Shown in pieces: positions 8,962-17,555 of a DNA stretch of 64,000 nucleotides. The notes below the pieces were generated by a model, which saw only the letters and a list, made by a program, of their open reading frames with translations, had not been told where the DNA came from and did no database searches. Numbering within the stretch: position 1 is the first letter of the stretch; the number at the start of each line of letters is the position of its first letter. This DNA is from Methylotetracoccus oryzae (GTDB taxonomy: Bacteria > Pseudomonadota > Gammaproteobacteria > Methylococcales > Methylococcaceae): contig NZ_SRSH01000005.1 of assembly GCF_006175985.1 (NCBI RefSeq), forward strand, positions 1 through 64,000, read 5' to 3'. A program made the translations under genes and the position numbers.

Positions 8962-8985
8962 AACGGGAGGTCTTCCCGTTTTTTT
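8962..8985 (+). terminator. Rho-independent terminator
   Basis: A 7-bp stem AACGGGA/TCCCGTT (8962-8968 with 8974-8980) followed by seven T residues on the + strand. It would end transcription coming from the NTF2-like gene or from a separate RNA in the gap. In the other direction the T tract is only TTT, so it serves the convergent ypjD transcript poorly. Confidence 0.75.
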
Positions 8986-8994
8986 CAGGCGCAA

Positions 8995-9825
8995 TCAGAC
9001 ACGATGCAGGATCAGTTCCAGGACCATCTTGCTCCCAAAGTAACCCAACATCAGCGACGCAAAGCCGCCTAATGTCCAGCGAATCGCGGTGCGTCCGCGC
9101 CAGCCGTGGATCAGGCGTCCCCACATCAGTATTGCGAAGACGATCCACGCCGCGATCGAGAGCACGGTCTTGTGAGCCAGATGCTGGGCGAACAGGTCGT
9201 CGAGGTACAGAAACCCTGACAGCAGCGACAGCGTCAGCAGCAGCAATCCAGCGCCAATCAGTTGGAACAACATCGCCTCCATGGTCTGCAGAGGAGGGAG
9301 CGACCGATGCAAACGGCTCAAGTGGCGCCGACGCAGCCCCCAGTCCTGAAGGGACAGCAGGATGGCCTGTATCGCGGCGATATTCAGGAAGCTGTAGGCA
9401 AAGATCGATACGACGATGTGGATGCGCATTGGCCAGGCATAGTCCTTCGGCGGGGGGCCCTCCTCGGGAAAGCTCAGTTGCAGGACCAGCACGGCCGCTG
9501 CCAACGGAAACACCACGATGCCGAGTTTGTCCACCGGTTTGGCCAGGGACGCCATCAGCAGTATCAGCACGATCAGCAGCGTGACCAGCGACAGGGCATT
9601 CAGGAAGCCGAGATTCAAGGGGCCGCCCGCGCTGAGGTCGCGGGCTGCGGCAAGGCTGTGCAAGACGGCGGCAACCCAACCCAGTGCGAGCGTTATGAGG
9701 CGCCCTTGATCGCTGCCGCCCAGCGCCGAGTAATCCTGTCGCATGGACCGGAAGATCAGGGCGCAGGCCCCGACATATGCCAGTATCGCCGCGACGCTGA
9801 ACGCGTTTGAAGTCATCGAGTTCAT
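8995..9825 (-). CDS. ypjD: CcsA/YpjD-family inner-membrane protein
   Basis: A 276-residue integral membrane protein with about eight transmembrane helices. It is related to the heme-handling CcsA/CcmC cytochrome c assembly proteins; conserved histidines are visible (LHSLAAARD, MRIHIVVS, FAQHLAHKTVLS). The location divergent from ffh is the classical gammaproteobacterial ypjD-ffh arrangement and supports the assignment over a true CcsA. It has a strong AGGAGG site just before the ATG at 9825; a second in-frame ATG at 9813 is possible. Its precise role in E. coli-type bacteria is not firmly known. Confidence 0.88.
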   Translation of the reverse strand: MNSMTSNAFSVAAILAYVGACALIFRSMRQDYSALGGSDQGRLITLALGWVAAVLHSLAAARDLSAGGPLNLGFLNALSLVTLLIVLILLMASLAKPVDKLGIVVFPLAAAVLVLQLSFPEEGPPPKDYAWPMRIHIVVSIFAYSFLNIAAIQAILLSLQDWGLRRRHLSRLHRSLPPLQTMEAMLFQLIGAGLLLLTLSLLSGFLYLDDLFAQHLAHKTVLSIAAWIVFAILMWGRLIHGWRGRTAIRWTLGGFASLMLGYFGSKMVLELILHRV

Positions 9826-9915
9826 GCCCCTCCTTTCGGCTAGTCTGGCATAATGCCCGATCGAGTTGAAGCCTGCAGCGACAGGCCGCGGAACGGATCA
9901 TCGAGGAATACACCC

Positions 9916-11277
9916 GTGTTTGACACTTTAACCGAACGGCTCAGCGAGTCACTCCGAAAAATCAAGGGTCAGGGGCGCCTGACCGAGGCCAACGTCGAGG
10001 CAACCTTGCGCGAGGTGCGGACTGCACTGCTCGAGGCCGACGTGGCGCTGCCGGTCGTGCGGGAGTTCATTGAGCAGGTCAAGACGCGGGCGCTCGGCCA
10101 GGAAGTGCAGAAGGCGCTTTCGCCCGGACAGGTGATGATCAAGATCGTCAACGACGAACTCGTGGCGGTGATGGGCAAGGCCAATCAGAAGCTGAGCCTG
10201 GCAACTCAGCCACCGGCAACTATCCTGATGGCCGGCCTGCAGGGCGCGGGCAAGACGACCACGGTCGCGAAACTGGCGCGCTGGATCAAGGAAAACGAGC
10301 GGAAATCGGTGCTGGTGACCAGCGCCGACATCTACCGGCCGGCTGCCATCGAGCAGTTGCAGACGCTGGCCGCAGAGGTCGGGGCCGAGTTCTTTCCCAG
10401 CGACCCGAGCCAGGATCCGGTCGATATCGTCAATGCGGCGCTGGCGCACGGCCGCAAGAAATACTTCGATGTCGTCATCGTCGATACGGCCGGCCGGCTG
10501 CATATCGACGAAGACATGATGGACGAGATCAAGCGGCTGCATGCGGCCATCAAGCCGATCGAAACCCTCTTCGTCGTCGACAGCATGACCGGCCAGGACG
10601 CGGCGAACACGGCCAAGGCCTTCAACGACGCACTGCCACTCACCGGTGTGATCCTGACCAAAACGGATGGCGATGCACGCGGCGGTGCGGCGTTGTCGAT
10701 TCGCCACATCACCGGCAAGCCGATCAAGTTCCTCGGTATCGGGGAAAAGACCGCAGCTCTGGAAGTGTTTCACCCCGATCGGCTGGCCTCGCGCATCCTT
10801 GGCATGGGTGACGTGCTGACCCTGATCGAAGAGGTCGAGCGCAAAATGGATCGCGAGAAGGCCGAGAAGCTCGCCAAGAAGATCCATAAAGGCAAGGGTT
10901 TCGATCTGAACGACTATCGTGACCAGTTGTTGCAGATCAAAAGCATGGGCGGCGTCGCCGCGATGCTGGACAAGCTCCCGGGAGTGGCTGGCATGCCAAA
11001 GGAAGCCAAGGACAAGGTCAACGACAAGGAGATGGTGCAGCAACTCGCCATCATCAATTCGATGACGCCCCAGGAAAGGCAGTCCCCGGATATCATCAAC
11101 CCATCGCGGAAGCGCCGCATCTCGATGGGCTCCGGTACCGACGTGGCCGACCTGAATCGGCTGCTGAAGCAGCACGACCAGATGCAGAAGGTCATGAAGA
11201 AGTTCAAAAAGGGCAATATCGCTAATCTGTTGCGCGGCCTCAAGGGACAGATGGGCGGCCACCGTCCGCCCTTCTGA
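9916..11277 (+). CDS. ffh: Signal recognition particle protein Ffh
   Basis: The GTPase that binds signal sequences of nascent membrane proteins and delivers ribosomes to FtsY at the inner membrane. From N- to C-terminus: a helical N domain (MFDTLTERLSESLRKIKGQG), the G domain with P-loop GLQGAGKTTT near residue 107, DTAGR, and TKTDGDARGG, then the methionine-rich M domain ending in a basic KKFKKGNIANLL region. The start is the GTG at 9916, preceded by GAGG and giving the conserved VFDTL opening; an upstream in-frame ATG would add a non-conserved 21 residues. Length 453 is normal for the family. Confidence 0.97.
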   Translation: MFDTLTERLSESLRKIKGQGRLTEANVEATLREVRTALLEADVALPVVREFIEQVKTRALGQEVQKALSPGQVMIKIVNDELVAVMGKANQKLSLATQPPATILMAGLQGAGKTTTVAKLARWIKENERKSVLVTSADIYRPAAIEQLQTLAAEVGAEFFPSDPSQDPVDIVNAALAHGRKKYFDVVIVDTAGRLHIDEDMMDEIKRLHAAIKPIETLFVVDSMTGQDAANTAKAFNDALPLTGVILTKTDGDARGGAALSIRHITGKPIKFLGIGEKTAALEVFHPDRLASRILGMGDVLTLIEEVERKMDREKAEKLAKKIHKGKGFDLNDYRDQLLQIKSMGGVAAMLDKLPGVAGMPKEAKDKVNDKEMVQQLAIINSMTPQERQSPDIINPSRKRRISMGSGTDVADLNRLLKQHDQMQKVMKKFKKGNIANLLRGLKGQMGGHRPPF

Positions 11278-11280
11278 CCC

Positions 11281-12462
11281 TCATGTCACCGGCGACGACG
11301 AGACCGCTTCCCTCATCGCGGTGTCCAGGTTGGGCTGCGAATAGCGGAGCAGTTCGGCCCGGGCCATGCGCTGGAATCGGGCGTTGAACGACTTCGCCAA
11401 CAGCGCCATGCCGAAGTAGCCATAGGGTAGGCGCGGTCCGCGGCCGCAGAAGTCCAGCCGGTGATAGGCTTTCGCGCCATGTCGATGATGGTCCGAATGG
11501 CGGGCCAGGCCAACGAAGACATGCCGGGAAAACCACGACTCGGTTACCCAGGCGTCGAAGGGTTCAGGCAGACCGGCGCGGCGTTCCAGGCCCCAATGCT
11601 GAAAATAGTTCACTGCCTCGAGCAGGCGCACGGCGGCCAGGGCCTGCAGCAGGAAAATGATGGCTGCGGCCGGTCCAGCATGAGCCAGGATCAGGACGGT
11701 CAGGGCGATTTCCGCGGTGGCGCCGAGGAAAACCTCGTGGCGCAACAGTTTTCCCGAGACACGCAGACCCGGCTGCAAACCAAGGCGGGCGTTTTCCAGG
11801 GCCCATGCGCTGCGGAACTGTTCAAGCTTGGTGCGGCGCCAATAGGCGGCATAGGTCTCTCCAAATCGCGCTGTCGCCGGGTCCGCGGCGGTACCCACAT
11901 GTCGATGGTGGCGGCGTAGATGTTCCACGGCGAAGTGCTCGTAGCACACCGTCAGCAGCAGGCACCGGCCGAGCAGCCGCGGGAAGGTTCCGCGCCGGTG
12001 GATCAGTTCATGAGCGACAGCGATGCATGAGCAGCACGAATTCGTGCCGACCAGAATACGTATTGCGAGCAGGTTGGCCACGCCGAGGATGACGTTCTCG
12101 GTGCCCGTCCAAGTCAGCTGCGATGCCGCTACGACCATGAGGACGATATTGGCGATCTGCAGGATCGCCAGCAGATACAACAGACCGTCGAAGGGCCAGG
12201 CGGGCAGGTCACGCGCCGGAGCCCGCCGGTCCGGCGGGCTCAGGAAATCGACTGCGATGAACAGCCACACCGGCAGCGTCCACAATAGGGCGTTACCCAC
12301 CGTATGGGGGCCGGTCAAGAGGAACCACAGGGTGCACACGGGTAGTACCACTGCCAGGCCATGCTCGGCGACCGATCCGAAAAGCCGGAGTGAGACAGCA
12401 GATGAAGGTCCGGCGGTCGATGCGATCTTGGTCATAGTGCAAAAGGCGGTGGTCGCCGCCAT
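11281..12462 (-). CDS. AlkB-like membrane di-iron oxygenase (alkane monooxygenase/desaturase family)
   Basis: A 393-residue polytopic membrane protein with the histidine boxes of the AlkB/fatty-acid-desaturase superfamily: HELIHRRG (about 151), EHLRRHHRHVG (about 180), NYFQHWGLERR (about 285) and LARHSDHHRHG (about 319). The third and fourth boxes (NYxxHxGLxR and RHSDHH) are typical of alkane hydroxylases rather than acyl-CoA desaturases. The predicted reaction is O2- and rubredoxin-dependent terminal hydroxylation of an alkane or similar hydrophobic substrate. Electron partners are not adjacent; a rubredoxin-reductase-like gene lies at 22126. It is divergent from the carbamoyltransferase at 12538. 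The substrate is not deducible. Confidence 0.85.
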   Translation of the reverse strand: MAATTAFCTMTKIASTAGPSSAVSLRLFGSVAEHGLAVVLPVCTLWFLLTGPHTVGNALLWTLPVWLFIAVDFLSPPDRRAPARDLPAWPFDGLLYLLAILQIANIVLMVVAASQLTWTGTENVILGVANLLAIRILVGTNSCCSCIAVAHELIHRRGTFPRLLGRCLLLTVCYEHFAVEHLRRHHRHVGTAADPATARFGETYAAYWRRTKLEQFRSAWALENARLGLQPGLRVSGKLLRHEVFLGATAEIALTVLILAHAGPAAAIIFLLQALAAVRLLEAVNYFQHWGLERRAGLPEPFDAWVTESWFSRHVFVGLARHSDHHRHGAKAYHRLDFCGRGPRLPYGYFGMALLAKSFNARFQRMARAELLRYSQPNLDTAMREAVSSSPVT

Positions 12463-12537
12463 TGTAACGTCTTATCGAGGCCGCTTCATGGCCGAAATAA
12501 TCGCCCCGCCCGTCTCGCGTCCCGGTGCCGCGCAGCG

Positions 12538-14301
12538 ATGAGCGGCGGTACGCTGTATATAGGTCTTTCGGTCACGTACCACGACCCGGCGCTGGCCTTG
12601 TTGGGGCCTGATGGCGACGTACTGTACGCCGAGGCGACCGAGCGCTGCCTGCAGTACAAGCGAGCGCTGAATGCCGAGCCGGACAATCTTTCCTACTTGC
12701 CGGAAGTCCTGAGTGGTCTTGCGATCGAACCGGAGCGCATCTGCCTGGCACTGAATTGGCGCCGCCGCCGGCCGCTGTACGAGCAGGCCGTCGCTGCGCT
12801 GGGAATACTCCGCGCCGACGGCCTGCTGCGCACCGGCATCAAGCCCCTTCGGTCCCCGCTGCCGAATTACAAGCTGCATCACATGATGGCCTGCCAGCGC
12901 AATGCGATCGCGAAGGCCGGATTGAATGCGGTCCGCCTGTTGCGGGAGCGCTGGCCGAAGTTGCCCGTTCGGATCGTCGATTTCGACCATCACCACACGC
13001 ACGCCGCCAGTGCCTGTTTCGCGAGCCCCTTCGAGGAGGCTGCTTGTGCGGTGGTCGATTCCTATGGCGAGCGCGGCGCACTGGCCTTCTTCCGTTATTG
13101 CGGCGGGCAGTTGGAGCGCATCCACGAAGCGCGCGGGCTGGGCAGTCTGGGTTTGTTCTACATGAAGCTGACCGAGTGGTGCGGCTTCGACTGGCTGCAC
13201 GGAGAAGAGTGGAAGGTCATGGGTCTGGCAGCCTATGGGCAACTCGATCCGGAATTCCATCGGCTGCTGGGCGACAGCATCCGCATCGAAGGGCTGAATG
13301 TGCGGCATGACTCGGCGGCTTTGGGTGCAGCGCTGGCGCGGTTGAACGGACGGTCCATGTCGGAGCTGCGGAGCAAAGCCGCGGATTTGGCCCACACGGG
13401 GCAGCAGGTGTTCGCCGAGCGAATGTCGGAACTGCTGACGAACCTGCATCGGCGGTTCCCGAGCGACAGTCTGGCGCTGGCTGGCGGTTGTGCCCTGAAC
13501 TCGTCCTTCAACGGCCAGATCCTCGAACGCACGCCATTTCGCCGGCTGTACGTCCCGCCCGCGCCCGCCGACGATGGTACGGCCTTAGGTGCGGCCTACC
13601 TGGCCCGCGCTACGGATGGGCTGGTCGGCACACAGCGTGGAATGGCGCTGTCACCGTATCTGGGCGCGCGCATTTCTCGTGAAGCCCTCGAGCGCCTGGC
13701 GCGACATGCGGCAGGGCTGCGAGTACAACGCTTTCCGGACACGATCGCGTTCGAGACAGCGCGGCGTATCGCGGATGGTCGTTTGGTCGGATGGGTGCAG
13801 GGCCGGGCAGAGTTCGGGCCGCGTGCGCTGGGCAACCGGTCGATTCTTGCCGACCCTCGCGAGGCCGGCATGAAAGACTGGATCAATGGTCGCGTGAAGT
13901 TCCGCGAGGAATACCGGCCCTTCGCCCCTTCGATTCTCGATGAACACGGGCCCGAGTATTTTCTCGACTACCAGTCGTCTCCCTATATGGAACGTACCTT
14001 GCGATTTCGGCCGGAGGCGCGGGAACGCGTCCCGGCTGTCGTTCACGTGGACGGAACGGGTCGGTTGCAGAGCGTCACTCAGGACTCGAATCCACGGTTT
14101 CGTGCCCTGATCGAGGCTTTTCGAGCTTTGACCGGCATCCCGTTGCTGCTCAACACCAGTTTCAACGTGATGGGTAAGCCGATCGTCCATTCGGTCGAGG
14201 ACGCCGTGTCGGTGTTCATGACGACCGGCCTGGATGTACTCGTGATTGAGGACTTTATGTTCGAAAAGCCGTTACGCGATGACGCGTGCAACGAGGGGTA
14301 G
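12538..14301 (+). CDS. Carbamoyltransferase (NodU/CmcH/TobZ family)
   Basis: A 587-residue enzyme that transfers a carbamoyl group from carbamoyl phosphate, via an adenylate, to a hydroxyl group of a small molecule. The N-terminal half is a Kae1/TsaD-like domain with the metal-binding stretch DFDHHHTHAASACF near residues 147-160 and GGCALNSS later. The C-terminal half has GRAEFGPRALGNRSILADPR and REEYRPFAPSIL, plus NTSFNVMGKPIV near the end. These are hallmark family blocks. No polyketide, aminoglycoside or nodulation genes lie around it, so the acceptor is unknown. There is no clear ribosome site before the ATG. The nearest neighbour is the divergent AlkB-like gene 75 bp away. Confidence 0.9.
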   Translation: MSGGTLYIGLSVTYHDPALALLGPDGDVLYAEATERCLQYKRALNAEPDNLSYLPEVLSGLAIEPERICLALNWRRRRPLYEQAVAALGILRADGLLRTGIKPLRSPLPNYKLHHMMACQRNAIAKAGLNAVRLLRERWPKLPVRIVDFDHHHTHAASACFASPFEEAACAVVDSYGERGALAFFRYCGGQLERIHEARGLGSLGLFYMKLTEWCGFDWLHGEEWKVMGLAAYGQLDPEFHRLLGDSIRIEGLNVRHDSAALGAALARLNGRSMSELRSKAADLAHTGQQVFAERMSELLTNLHRRFPSDSLALAGGCALNSSFNGQILERTPFRRLYVPPAPADDGTALGAAYLARATDGLVGTQRGMALSPYLGARISREALERLARHAAGLRVQRFPDTIAFETARRIADGRLVGWVQGRAEFGPRALGNRSILADPREAGMKDWINGRVKFREEYRPFAPSILDEHGPEYFLDYQSSPYMERTLRFRPEARERVPAVVHVDGTGRLQSVTQDSNPRFRALIEAFRALTGIPLLLNTSFNVMGKPIVHSVEDAVSVFMTTGLDVLVIEDFMFEKPLRDDACNEG

Positions 14302-14555
14302 TTGGGCGGGACGGGTAAACTCGCGGCGGTAGTACGCCAGAGTGGTCTCGGCGGGGTCGCCGGCGAGTCATCAAGCGGTCAGGAGTTTTGACCCGGTCGG
14401 TGCGGGTCTCGGAAGGCGTCGGGCTGAGCGAACGGTTGGGTTCCCGAAGCGGGTGAAGGAGGGGAAGTGGACGTCGTCTGCGGGTGGGTCGAAAGTGGGG
14501 CTGAGCATCCCCGCCCACGCCCTTGCGGCGTGGGCGGAGCGTATCCGGTGGCCGA

Positions 14556-14930
14556 TTACTTCGCGGCAGCCTGGATCTTTTCGAGGTCGGCGACGGCATC
14601 CTTCAATACGGCGGCACCTTCCGCAGGATCGCCAGCAGCGCATGCATCCTTGGCGGCCTTAATCTTCTTGATGGTGTCTTGCAGCGGCTTGCCGGCTGCA
14701 TCGCCTGTGATTTCTTTGTAATGCTGGATGGCCTGCTTGATGCTGGTCACGCAACCCTCGCCATTACCGGCGCTGGCAGCCGCGAGCGCTTCCTGGGTCG
14801 TCTTGACGGTCAGCGCCATGTGCTCCTTGACGCCTTCGGCGTTCTCGGCAGCCGACGCTACACCAACGGTGAGACCGAAAAAGCCGGTCACAAGGGCGAT
14901 ACCCAACTTCTTGGTGATTTCGTTCTTCAT
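14556..14930 (-). CDS. SmbP-like small periplasmic helical protein
   Basis: A 124-residue secreted protein with a signal peptide (about residues 1-28, ending GVASA). The mature part is Ala/Lys-rich and all helical (TQEALAAASAGNGEG, IKQAIQHYKEITG, TIKKIKAAKDACAAGD), matching the layout of small metal-binding protein SmbP-type four-helix bundles. However, it lacks their many histidines, having only two in the mature part. Two cysteines could pair. A GAGGAG site lies 11 bases before the start. A second gene of the same type sits at 36636. The metal-binding role is doubtful here. Confidence 0.6.
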   Translation of the reverse strand: MKNEITKKLGIALVTGFFGLTVGVASAAENAEGVKEHMALTVKTTQEALAAASAGNGEGCVTSIKQAIQHYKEITGDAAGKPLQDTIKKIKAAKDACAAGDPAEGAAVLKDAVADLEKIQAAAK

Positions 14931-15273
14931 GGATCTAAGATCTCCTCAACTTACTGGTTGTTAGCACCACATTGCCTGTGGTTTTATCTTGAGGCACCAA
15001 AGCACCCCGCGCCGACCCTGGCGGTGTCCGTCATTCAATGATGCAATGATGACGAACGCCTAGCCCATGTGCCGTCGCGACCGACCGGGATCGGATGATC
15101 CTCTTCGCGGTCGTCAAGCTGCGGTAATACTATTCGAATGTCGCGGCGCTTACCACGCTTTTGTTCAGGCCCGCAAGAAAGGGCCGCAGCCCTGAACGCG
15201 GGGCCCCGCTTCACCTTCCGTCAGGTACCCGGGTGCCCCGGAAGCGGCCCGCGGTCGTGGCCGCAGCGAGGCA
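14931..15273. other. Intergenic region between nrdB end and SmbP-like start
   Basis: About 340 bases. It contains an imperfect palindrome GGATCTAAGATCTCC beside the ribosome site and a direct repeat CAATGATG CAATGATG at 15036-15051. No gene, RNA or strong terminator is visible. Confidence 0.4.
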
Positions 15274-16521
15274 TTACTCCCAGGACAGCGCACCTCCGGT
15301 CTGGTACTCCGTGACCCGAGTTTCAAAGAAGTTCTTCTCCTTCTTCAGATCGAGCATCTCGCTCATCCAGGGGAACGGGTTGGAGGCACCCGGATATTGC
15401 TCCGGCAAACCGATCTGGCTGCAGCGCCGGTTGGCGATGAATTCCAGGTAATCCTTGAACATCGGGGCATTCAGCCCGAGCACGCCGCGCGGCATCGTGT
15501 CATGGGCATATTGCACCTCGATGTCGACCGCCTCGCGGATCATGTCGATGATCTGCTGCTTGAACGAGTCGGTCCACAGGTGCGGATTCTCGATCTTGAT
15601 CTGGTTGATCACGTCGATGCCGAAGTTCATGTGCATGGACTCGTCGCGCAGAATGTACTGAAACTGTTCGGCCGTGCCGGTCATCTTGTTCCGCCGGCCC
15701 ATCGACAGCACCTGCACGAAGCCCACGTAAAAGAAAATGCCCTCGAAGATCACGTAGAACGCGATCAAATCCCGCAGCAGACGTTGGTCGGCTTCCGGGG
15801 CGCCCGTCGAGAACGTAGGGTCGCCCAGGGATTGGGTGAAGGGCAGGGCCCACTCGGCCTTGCGCGCGACCGCCGGCAACTCGCGGTACATGTTGAAGAC
15901 TTCGCCCTCGTCCATGCCCAGCGATTCGACGACGTACTGGTAGGCGTGGGTGTGCAGCGCTTCCTCGAAAGCCTGCCGCAGCAAGTACTGCCGGCATTCC
16001 GGATTCGTGATATGGCGATACAGGGCAAGTACGAGATTGTTCGCGACCAGCGAGTCGGCCGTCGAGAAAAAGCCCATATTGCGCTTGATGATCGTACGTT
16101 CGTCCTCGGTCAGGCCGTCCGCGCTCTTCCATAGCGCGATGTCCGCATTCATGTTGATCTCCTGCGGCATCCAATGGTTGGCGCAAGCATCGAGATACTT
16201 CTGCCAGGCCCACTTGTATTTGAACGGGACGAGTTGGTTCAGATCGGCGCGACAGTTGATGATTTGCTTGTCGTCGACCTGTATCCGCTTGGCCCCCATC
16301 TCGATCGCTTCGAGCCCGGTAGCGCCGGTTGCCCGTGAGACCATTGGCGGGCGGATCTCAGCAGCGGGATGAGGAACGGGCGCGACAGCGGCTGGCGCCG
16401 GGATCTCCTTGATCTGCGCCGGCGGTTCGACCGCCGTCTCGAAGTCCAGGCTCAGTGGCTTCTCGGGTCTTGTCTGGAGTCCCGGCAGGTTGGCCAGCGG
16501 ATTGTCCCAGTTGAGTTCCAT
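15274..16521 (-). CDS. nrdB: Class Ia ribonucleoside-diphosphate reductase, beta subunit
   Basis: The small subunit that houses the di-iron tyrosyl radical needed to reduce ribonucleoside diphosphates. In the 415-residue protein the helical core shows the iron-ligand patterns EEALHTHAY (with the expected radical tyrosine), [10 protein letters not shown], and RDESMHMNF. The C-terminal tail ends in a short acidic/aromatic stretch, as in family members that bind NrdA. The first ~80 residues include a Pro/Ala-rich insert ([14 protein letters not shown]) that is longer than in E. coli NrdB. Unusually, it is separated from nrdA by about 1.25 kb of unrelated DNA. Confidence 0.96.
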   Translation of the reverse strand: MELNWDNPLANLPGLQTRPEKPLSLDFETAVEPPAQIKEIPAPAAVAPVPHPAAEIRPPMVSRATGATGLEAIEMGAKRIQVDDKQIINCRADLNQLVPFKYKWAWQKYLDACANHWMPQEINMNADIALWKSADGLTEDERTIIKRNMGFFSTADSLVANNLVLALYRHITNPECRQYLLRQAFEEALHTHAYQYVVESLGMDEGEVFNMYRELPAVARKAEWALPFTQSLGDPTFSTGAPEADQRLLRDLIAFYVIFEGIFFYVGFVQVLSMGRRNKMTGTAEQFQYILRDESMHMNFGIDVINQIKIENPHLWTDSFKQQIIDMIREAVDIEVQYAHDTMPRGVLGLNAPMFKDYLEFIANRRCSQIGLPEQYPGASNPFPWMSEMLDLKKEKNFFETRVTEYQTGGALSWE

Positions 16522-16605
16522 CGTCTTGCTACCTTGAAACAGCGGTGAAAAAAGGGTGTGGTGATTGTGGTCTATAGTCGGCGCCGAGCATGAGTAGGGG
16601 GCTCG

Positions 16606-16851
16606 TCAGGCTGCCTCGGCGCGCTTGGGATTACGTATGGTGATTATCGGGTCGTGATTGGCTGGCGGTGCGGTCAGGCCCTGTTGGAGGACTTGTTCGA
16701 TATGTTCCCGCATACCCCAGCGCGCGCGGTAGATGCAGTCGTCGATCGAGAAGCCGACACCGGCGAAGCCGTCGAGGTCGGGGGAATGGAATCCATAGCG
16801 TTCGGGGTTTTCGGTGGTTTCGATGATCAGGGAGTAGGGTAGGTCGATCAT
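16606..16851 (-). CDS. Orphan HicB-like protein
   Basis: An 81-residue protein with the compact HicB antitoxin-like N-domain: YGFHSPDLDGFAGVGFSIDDCIYRARWGMREHIE matches the partly RNase H-like fold that normally neutralises the HicA mRNA interferase. It lacks a C-terminal helix-turn-helix or ribbon-helix-helix extension; only ~25 residues follow the core. A strong GAAGGAGG site precedes the ATG. No HicA-sized partner with the usual small dsRNA-binding-like fold is visible on either side. It lies inside the nrdA-nrdB gap. It could be a lone remnant of a toxin-antitoxin pair or a repurposed regulator. Confidence 0.75.
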   Translation of the reverse strand: MIDLPYSLIIETTENPERYGFHSPDLDGFAGVGFSIDDCIYRARWGMREHIEQVLQQGLTAPPANHDPIITIRNPKRAEAA

Positions 16852-16981
16852 GGCATGTCCTCCTTCGTGCTCTTTTTTCTTGTGGTGCTTCGCGCTTCCA
16901 GCGACATGACCGTCCCTAATGGGCGAATTGGCTGTCGGCGGCCGTCATTTTGCTGGAGAAATACCTTTTTTGGTGCGGGGT

Positions 16982-17130
16982 CTCGCCCCCGCGGGCGAGT
17001 GACTTTTCTTTGCGCGGCCAAAGAAAAGTCACCAAAAGAAAGGCCGCCCGGCGACTTGCCGCTACGCGGTTCCCTGCGCGTCTCGTCGCGGCCGGGCGCG
17101 GCAGACGGGCTGTCCTAGCCCGGCTGCCGC
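16982..17130 (+). repeat. Interspersed palindromic element of the kind widespread in proteobacteria
   Basis: It begins with a hairpin CTCGCCC/GGGCGAG (about 16982-16999), followed by a perfect 14-bp inverted repeat GTGACTTTTCTTTG (16999-17012) / CAAAGAAAAGTCAC (17019-17032). The GC-rich block after it continues the pattern. I recognise this CTTTTCTTTG...CAAAGAAAAG arrangement from intergenic repeats in many GC-rich proteobacterial genomes, where it produces spurious short ORFs. Whether other copies exist in this genome cannot be seen from one window. Confidence 0.65.
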
Positions 17131-17237
17131 ATGACCGCATCCCTGCGGTCACCCTTCGGGCTGTTTCCGTCCGTGCCTGCGATGCTCGGCTGCGTCGAAC
17201 GGGAGAAGTCATCTGGGCTATTCGGCATCGCTTTGGG

Positions 17238-17555
17238 TCAGCGCTTCGAGAACAAAGCAATCAGAGATACAAGAAAACTAAGGAATGCCCAGATCCCTTG
17301 TTTGTCATTTAACCGTTCGAATTGCCGTTTGAGCCAAGTAGTATTTCCTTCTAGTAGGCCCTTCTCGGTAAGGTTGAAGAATGGACTGTCAGCACCATCC
17401 GTTCTGATAAGCCCTTCCTCCTTAAGCTGATCGAATACAATATTTGCCTTCGGACGGATTTCGCCATCAACGGAGGGAAATCGAGCGCTATTTCTAGGAC
17501 ACAAAATCGGTACCGCAGAATTGACGACTGCCCTATATACCCATTTTTGAGACAC
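17238..17555 (-). CDS. AT-rich hypothetical protein, winged-helix-like with C-terminal membrane segment
   Basis: 105 residues from a GTG start. The middle (ANIVFDQLKEEGLIRTDGADSPFFNLTEKGLLEG) looks like a winged-helix or similar small fold. The last 20 residues (GIWAFLSFLVSLIALFSKR) form a transmembrane helix with a positive end, so it may be tail-anchored. Base composition is clearly more AT-rich than the surrounding genes, suggesting recent transfer. The N-terminus could be truncated: another frame upstream reads MLLETSRRKYLKRLVGR, compatible with a frameshift. I do not recognise a family. Confidence 0.5.
   Translation of the reverse strand: MSQKWVYRAVVNSAVPILCPRNSARFPSVDGEIRPKANIVFDQLKEEGLIRTDGADSPFFNLTEKGLLEGNTTWLKRQFERLNDKQGIWAFLSFLVSLIALFSKR

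Noticed and set aside
8498-8985. RNase P RNA, tmRNA, 6S or 4.5S RNA in the hairpin-rich gap
   Set aside because: None of the conserved sequence blocks (for example the RNase P GAGGAAAGTCC core or the SRP RNA apical loop) is present.
8561-9913. 450-codon minus-strand frame across ypjD and the structured gap
   Set aside because: Runs through a conserved membrane protein in another frame; the sequence is basic and low-complexity.
9949-11262. Long open frame antisense to ffh (437 codons)
   Set aside because: No start site, no conserved motif and full overlap with a clearly conserved gene; it is an effect of GC-rich codon use.
16852-17237. HicA toxin partner for the HicB-like gene
   Set aside because: The frames there are formed by the palindromic repeat and encode basic low-complexity peptides, not a HicA fold.
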